A DNA stretch of 7,727 nucleotides from Ferroglobus sp964463865 (GTDB lineage: Archaea; Halobacteriota; Archaeoglobi; Archaeoglobales; Archaeoglobaceae), in assembly GCA_964463865.1 (NCBI GenBank), contig CAYXDX010000073.1, positions 1-7,727 on the forward strand. Direction: 5' to 3'. Position numbers and translations under genes: made by a program. Shown piece after piece: positions 5,669 through 7,727 of the stretch; the first letter of the stretch is position 1; each line of letters starts with the position of its first letter. Under the pieces are notes generated by a model. The model saw only the letters and a list, made by a program, of their open reading frames with translations. It ran no database searches and was not told the DNA's origin.

Positions 5669-6658
5669 ATGCGAGATTGGCAGCTGTTGTTAATTTTCTT
5701 CGCGATATTCTCGGTTTTCGCTGCAGTGGTGATTCTCGTTTCACCTTTGCTGGACGGAGTCGCGATGGGCGTGGCTTTAGCTTACGCGTCGAAACCCGTG
5801 ATGAGAAAGCTGAATACAAAGCTCTCCCAGGGGTTATCGGCTCTTCTTGCAACTCTGATAATCGTCGTTCCGCTCTTCTTTATCTTCTTCTACGGCCTCT
5901 TTCAGGGGATATACCAGCTTCTGATAATTCTCTCCAATTTCGGCGAGTTTTCCGAGAAGATTCTGCTAACCCTTAAAGAGCTCGGCGTGAGTGAGGAATA
6001 CGTTTCGAGAGCAAAAGACTACATTCCTGTCATCTACTCGTTCGTCTCCCAGAAAATTAGCGTGTCTGCCGTAAGCTGGACTTCGAAGTTCATAATGTTC
6101 CTGCTGAACTTTCTCCTCTCTTCTATCGTCTGCTTTTACGCGTTACTCGACGGCGAGAAGTTCGTTAGAAAGGTCATAGAGTCCCTTCCAGAAACGATGA
6201 AGAGCGACGCAACCTCGTTTTTCGACGAGGTGGACAGGATTTTCACCGGCCTCTGGTTCGGAAATTTCGTCGTAGCAATTCTCATAGCGTTCGCGAGCTT
6301 ACCAGTTTTCCTGTTCTTCAACGTTCCGTTCACCCCACTGTTGGTCGGGCTAATGTTTCTTGCAGCTATCATTCCGATATTCGCCGAGTGGATGGTCATC
6401 GCTCCCGTATCGATTTACCTGCTAACTATCGACGTGTATTCGGCGATATACTTTACCGTAATCGGCGTAATTTTCCTTTACATAATACCGGAGATCATCT
6501 TGAGACCTCAGTTCGTCGGACACACGTCCAAGATACATCCGCTCGTTCTTTTGCTGGCTTTCATTGGCGGAGGGCTTTACGGTGGCGTCGCAGGATTTTT
6601 CGTCGCTCCGATGCTCGTTGGCGTGGCTACCGCGATTTACAACCACTACACAAAATAG
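5669..6658 (+). CDS. AI-2E/PerM-family integral membrane protein (putative transporter)
   Basis: A 329-residue polytopic membrane protein. Hydrophobic segments are visible at about 5-25, 28-45, 57-85, 138-161, 197-218, 222-246, 255-277 and 288-320, with a soluble stretch at about 90-137, matching the AI-2E transporter family (Pfam AI-2E_transport). The family signature near the C-terminus is present: a conserved P278-centred helix end, then IHPLVLLLAFIGGGLYGG (289-306) and VAPMLVGV (312-319). The family is named after a bacterial autoinducer-2 exporter, but members include Na+/H+ antiporters and many of unknown substrate. AI-2 export is not to be assumed in an archaeon. It is the last gene of the run, one base after trmJ, with only a weak AGGT upstream. 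The start MRDWQLLLIFF puts a charged N-terminus directly before the first helix. Confidence 0.88.
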   Translation: MRDWQLLLIFFAIFSVFAAVVILVSPLLDGVAMGVALAYASKPVMRKLNTKLSQGLSALLATLIIVVPLFFIFFYGLFQGIYQLLIILSNFGEFSEKILLTLKELGVSEEYVSRAKDYIPVIYSFVSQKISVSAVSWTSKFIMFLLNFLLSSIVCFYALLDGEKFVRKVIESLPETMKSDATSFFDEVDRIFTGLWFGNFVVAILIAFASLPVFLFFNVPFTPLLVGLMFLAAIIPIFAEWMVIAPVSIYLLTIDVYSAIYFTVIGVIFLYIIPEIILRPQFVGHTSKIHPLVLLLAFIGGGLYGGVAGFFVAPMLVGVATAIYNHYTK

Positions 6659-6671
6659 ATAAAAGAGAAAT
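6652..6671 (-). terminator. T-rich putative terminator of the CBS regulator gene
   Basis: Directly after the minus-strand stop (6674-6672) the minus strand reads as a pyrimidine tract, TTTCTCTTTTATCTATTTT, with several T runs. Archaeal RNA polymerase commonly terminates at such T-rich tracts without a hairpin. The tract overlaps the last codons of the convergent membrane-protein gene, so the two transcripts probably overlap or compete. No comparable T tract directly follows 6658 on the plus strand. Confidence 0.4.
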
Positions 6672-7559
6672 TTACTTGACCTGCTCCGGAGCGAGCAAGT
6701 TTAGAATCTTCTGATCCGTTATTACTCCTACAGGCTTGCCGTTGTCGGTAACTACGAGTATCCTCACGTCTTCGTCCTTCATTATTCTTAAAGCTTCGCT
6801 GAGCTTTATCTTCTTGTCCACAGTCACTATCTTTGGTCTCATCACTTTTTCGACTTTCTCGTTCTCTTTTCCTTCGACAAACGCTTTCACCGCGTGATCG
6901 AGCGTGAATATTCCCACGATCTTTCCGTTCTTGGTGACAGGAGTGCAGTATATTCCGTGTTCGGCAAGTCTTTTCGCTGCATCTTTCACGCTTTCGTCGG
7001 CGTCGCTCGTTATTATCGGTGACGACATGTGCTCTCCGACCTCGTCCTTCGGAATCGCGTGGATCTTCTCTATGCTTATGACGACGGAGTTATCCGTGTC
7101 GTCTCTTCCTATGACTCTCCCGTATATCATGAGCTCGTTGACCGGCGTCGGGCCGACTATGAGCCTGTCTCCGATGTTTATCTTTTTAATGTTGCCGATC
7201 ATTTTTATCCTCGCTTGGCACACTTCTGGATGGCTGAGCGACGGTAGGTCTATCTCCTCTGCACTGAGGTCTTCCACGAGTTCGTCGTTTACTATCACCG
7301 GAACCCTGACAGACTCTTCAGGCTTCGTTATTGCGAGTAGCTCGTAAGCTTTTGCAGTCGGTCTGTAACCTCCTTTTGGACCCGGCACACCTTCGACGAG
7401 CCCAAGTGCTCTCAGCGCCTGCATTTGGTTTCTCACGGTTCCCGGATTTCTGTTTATCAGCTCTGCAATTTCCTCGCCTTTTACGGAACCTCCCCCCTTC
7501 TTTTTGTATAGAGTTACCAGTGCGTAGAGTATGTCTTTTTGAATCTGTGTGAGCTCCAT
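6672..7559 (-). CDS. Winged-helix DNA-binding protein with two CBS domains, predicted transcriptional regulator
   Basis: A 295-residue protein. Residues 1-75 form an HrcA-type winged helix (ELTQIQKDILYAL opening helix, NRNPGTVRNQMQALRALGLV recognition region, GPKGGYRPT wing). Residues 80-172 form a beta-rich middle domain with GDRLIVGPTPV (130-140). CBS motifs lie at about 175-232 (MSSPIIT...GIFTLDHAV) and 238-290 (VMRPKIV...GVITDQKIL). This order is typical of an archaeal family of predicted regulators. CBS pairs usually bind adenine nucleotides or SAM, so a ligand-controlled regulator is likely; the ligand and targets are unknown. Two in-frame ATGs exist at 7565 and 7559. The ribosome binding site GGAGG sits one base before the first and seven before the second, so 7559 is preferred and the MELTQIQ start looks natural. 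It is transcribed towards the nine-gene run from its own promoter. Confidence 0.92.
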   Translation of the reverse strand: MELTQIQKDILYALVTLYKKKGGGSVKGEEIAELINRNPGTVRNQMQALRALGLVEGVPGPKGGYRPTAKAYELLAITKPEESVRVPVIVNDELVEDLSAEEIDLPSLSHPEVCQARIKMIGNIKKINIGDRLIVGPTPVNELMIYGRVIGRDDTDNSVVISIEKIHAIPKDEVGEHMSSPIITSDADESVKDAAKRLAEHGIYCTPVTKNGKIVGIFTLDHAVKAFVEGKENEKVEKVMRPKIVTVDKKIKLSEALRIMKDEDVRILVVTDNGKPVGVITDQKILNLLAPEQVK

Positions 7560-7565
7560 TTCCAT

Positions 7566-7571
7566 CCCTCC
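7566..7571 (-). promoter_or_regulatory. Ribosome binding site that decides the CBS regulator start
   Basis: The minus strand reads GGAGGG here, ending immediately before an ATG (7565-7563) and seven bases (from GGAGG) before a second in-frame ATG (7559-7557). The spacing favours the second, making a 295-residue rather than a 297-residue protein. Confidence 0.6.
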
Positions 7572-7596
7572 GGTTTTTAAACAAAAGTAGAATTTT

Positions 7597-7615
7597 GGCA
7601 GTATTTATATTTTTC
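7597..7615 (-). promoter_or_regulatory. TATA-type promoter of the CBS regulator gene
   Basis: The minus strand reads AGAAAAATATAAATACT here, with the TATAAATA core at 7609-7602 and an A-rich BRE-like stretch upstream. About 25 bases downstream transcription would start near 7580, giving a leader of roughly 20 bases that contains the GGAGGG ribosome binding site. The geometry is consistent with a normal archaeal promoter. Confidence 0.5.
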
Positions 7616-7659
7616 TCAGGATCTGAAAGAGTTCGTATGTATTTTAATGTCAACAGCAA

Positions 7660-7670
7660 CCTTTATATAC
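7660..7670 (+). promoter_or_regulatory. TATA-type promoter facing the right edge, probably for a leaderless gene
   Basis: CTTTATATAC (7661-7670) contains TTTATATA, a textbook archaeal box A. Its centre is about 26 bases before the ATG at 7692, the distance at which transcription normally starts, so the mRNA could begin at or next to that ATG. The sequence is nearly palindromic in its core and could in principle also serve the minus strand, but that would give a long leader for the CBS regulator, which already has a nearer TATA box. Confidence 0.45.
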
Positions 7671-7691
7671 GTCCCACAGAAATTTCATTGA

Positions 7692-7727
7692 ATGCTCTTT
7701 AGAGTAAGAGTTATTCCGGTAAAAATG
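7692..7727 (+). CDS. Start of an unidentified gene, leaderless, cut by the window edge
   Basis: From ATG 7692 the frame stays open for all 12 remaining codons (MLFRVRVIPVKM) to the last base of the window. The peptide looks like a first beta strand of a soluble protein but is too short to identify. Support is positional: a perfect TATA box 26 bases upstream of the ATG and no ribosome binding site, the pattern of leaderless archaeal mRNAs. An alternative start is the ATG at 7725, also lacking a ribosome binding site. It would be transcribed divergently from the CBS regulator. Confidence 0.4.
   Translation, partial: MLFRVRVIPVKM

Noticed and set aside
5418..5852. Minus-strand open frame of 144 codons across the trmJ/membrane-protein junction
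   Set aside because: It is composed of the reverse of two real genes, with low-complexity Ser/Arg-rich sequence and no start signals.
6904..7347. Plus-strand open frame of 147 codons inside the CBS regulator gene
   Set aside because: It has hydrophobic, Ser-rich composition typical of an antisense shadow, and the opposite strand encodes well-matched CBS domains.
7646..7690. Short frame from ATG 7646 upstream of the edge gene
   Set aside because: It ends after 14 codons, has no ribosome binding site, and lies across the TATA box.
7695..7704. Small inverted repeat CTCT-TT-AGAG near the right edge
   Set aside because: Four-base arms are expected by chance, and the site lies inside the probable coding start.
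1..7727. Search for CRISPR repeats, tRNA, insertion-sequence ends, attachment sites and toxin-antitoxin or defence genes
   Set aside because: No spaced direct repeats, cloverleaf-like segments, transposase motifs or terminal inverted repeats were seen. The gene content is housekeeping, with uniform codon style.

Overview
The window reads as chromosomal DNA from a thermophilic euryarchaeon. The best guess is a member of the Archaeoglobi (Archaeoglobus, Geoglobus or Ferroglobus type), though a methanogen relative cannot be excluded. The reasons are an archaeal-type elongation factor 1-beta, two enzymes of methanofuran biosynthesis (MfnF and MfnE), archaeal TATA-type promoters, purine-rich ribosome binding sites, heavy use of AGG/AGA arginine codons, and proteins rich in Lys, Glu and Arg. 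The genus is inference, not something read directly.

Layout. The left edge carries the 3' end of a probable archaeal winged-helix regulator (1-369). After a 51-base gap holding a good TATA/BRE element and a ribosome binding site comes a very compact nine-gene plus-strand run (421-6658). Its order is: single-domain AAA ATPase, PhnP-like metallo-beta-lactamase (MBL) hydrolase, mfnF, mfnE, a 52-residue zinc-ribbon micro-protein starting at GTG, aEF1B, a glyoxalase-II-like MBL hydrolase, a TrmJ-type tRNA 2'-O-methyltransferase, and an AI-2E/PerM-family membrane protein. Neighbouring genes overlap by 1-20 bases or are separated by at most 9 bases, so translational coupling is likely. The micro-protein gene fits exactly between mfnE and aEF1B and is easy to miss because it is short and uses GTG.

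A convergent minus-strand gene (6672-7559) encodes a winged-helix plus two-CBS-domain regulator. It lies 13 bases from the end of the run and has its own TATA box and a T-rich putative terminator. The last stretch (7560-7727) is a divergent promoter region. A plus-strand TATA box there is placed so that transcription would begin at an ATG at 7692, suggesting a leaderless gene that runs off the right edge.

Functionally the run mixes C1-carrier synthesis (MfnE then MfnF, consecutive steps), translation and tRNA modification (aEF1B, TrmJ-like, zinc-ribbon protein), and poorly defined hydrolase, ATPase and membrane genes. It looks like a conserved housekeeping cluster. I see no mobile element, CRISPR array, tRNA or rRNA, and no sign of recent transfer. 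The most open questions are the job of the AAA ATPase with its unfamiliar N-terminal domain, the substrate of the PhnP-like enzyme fused by overlap to mfnF, and the role of the zinc-ribbon micro-protein.
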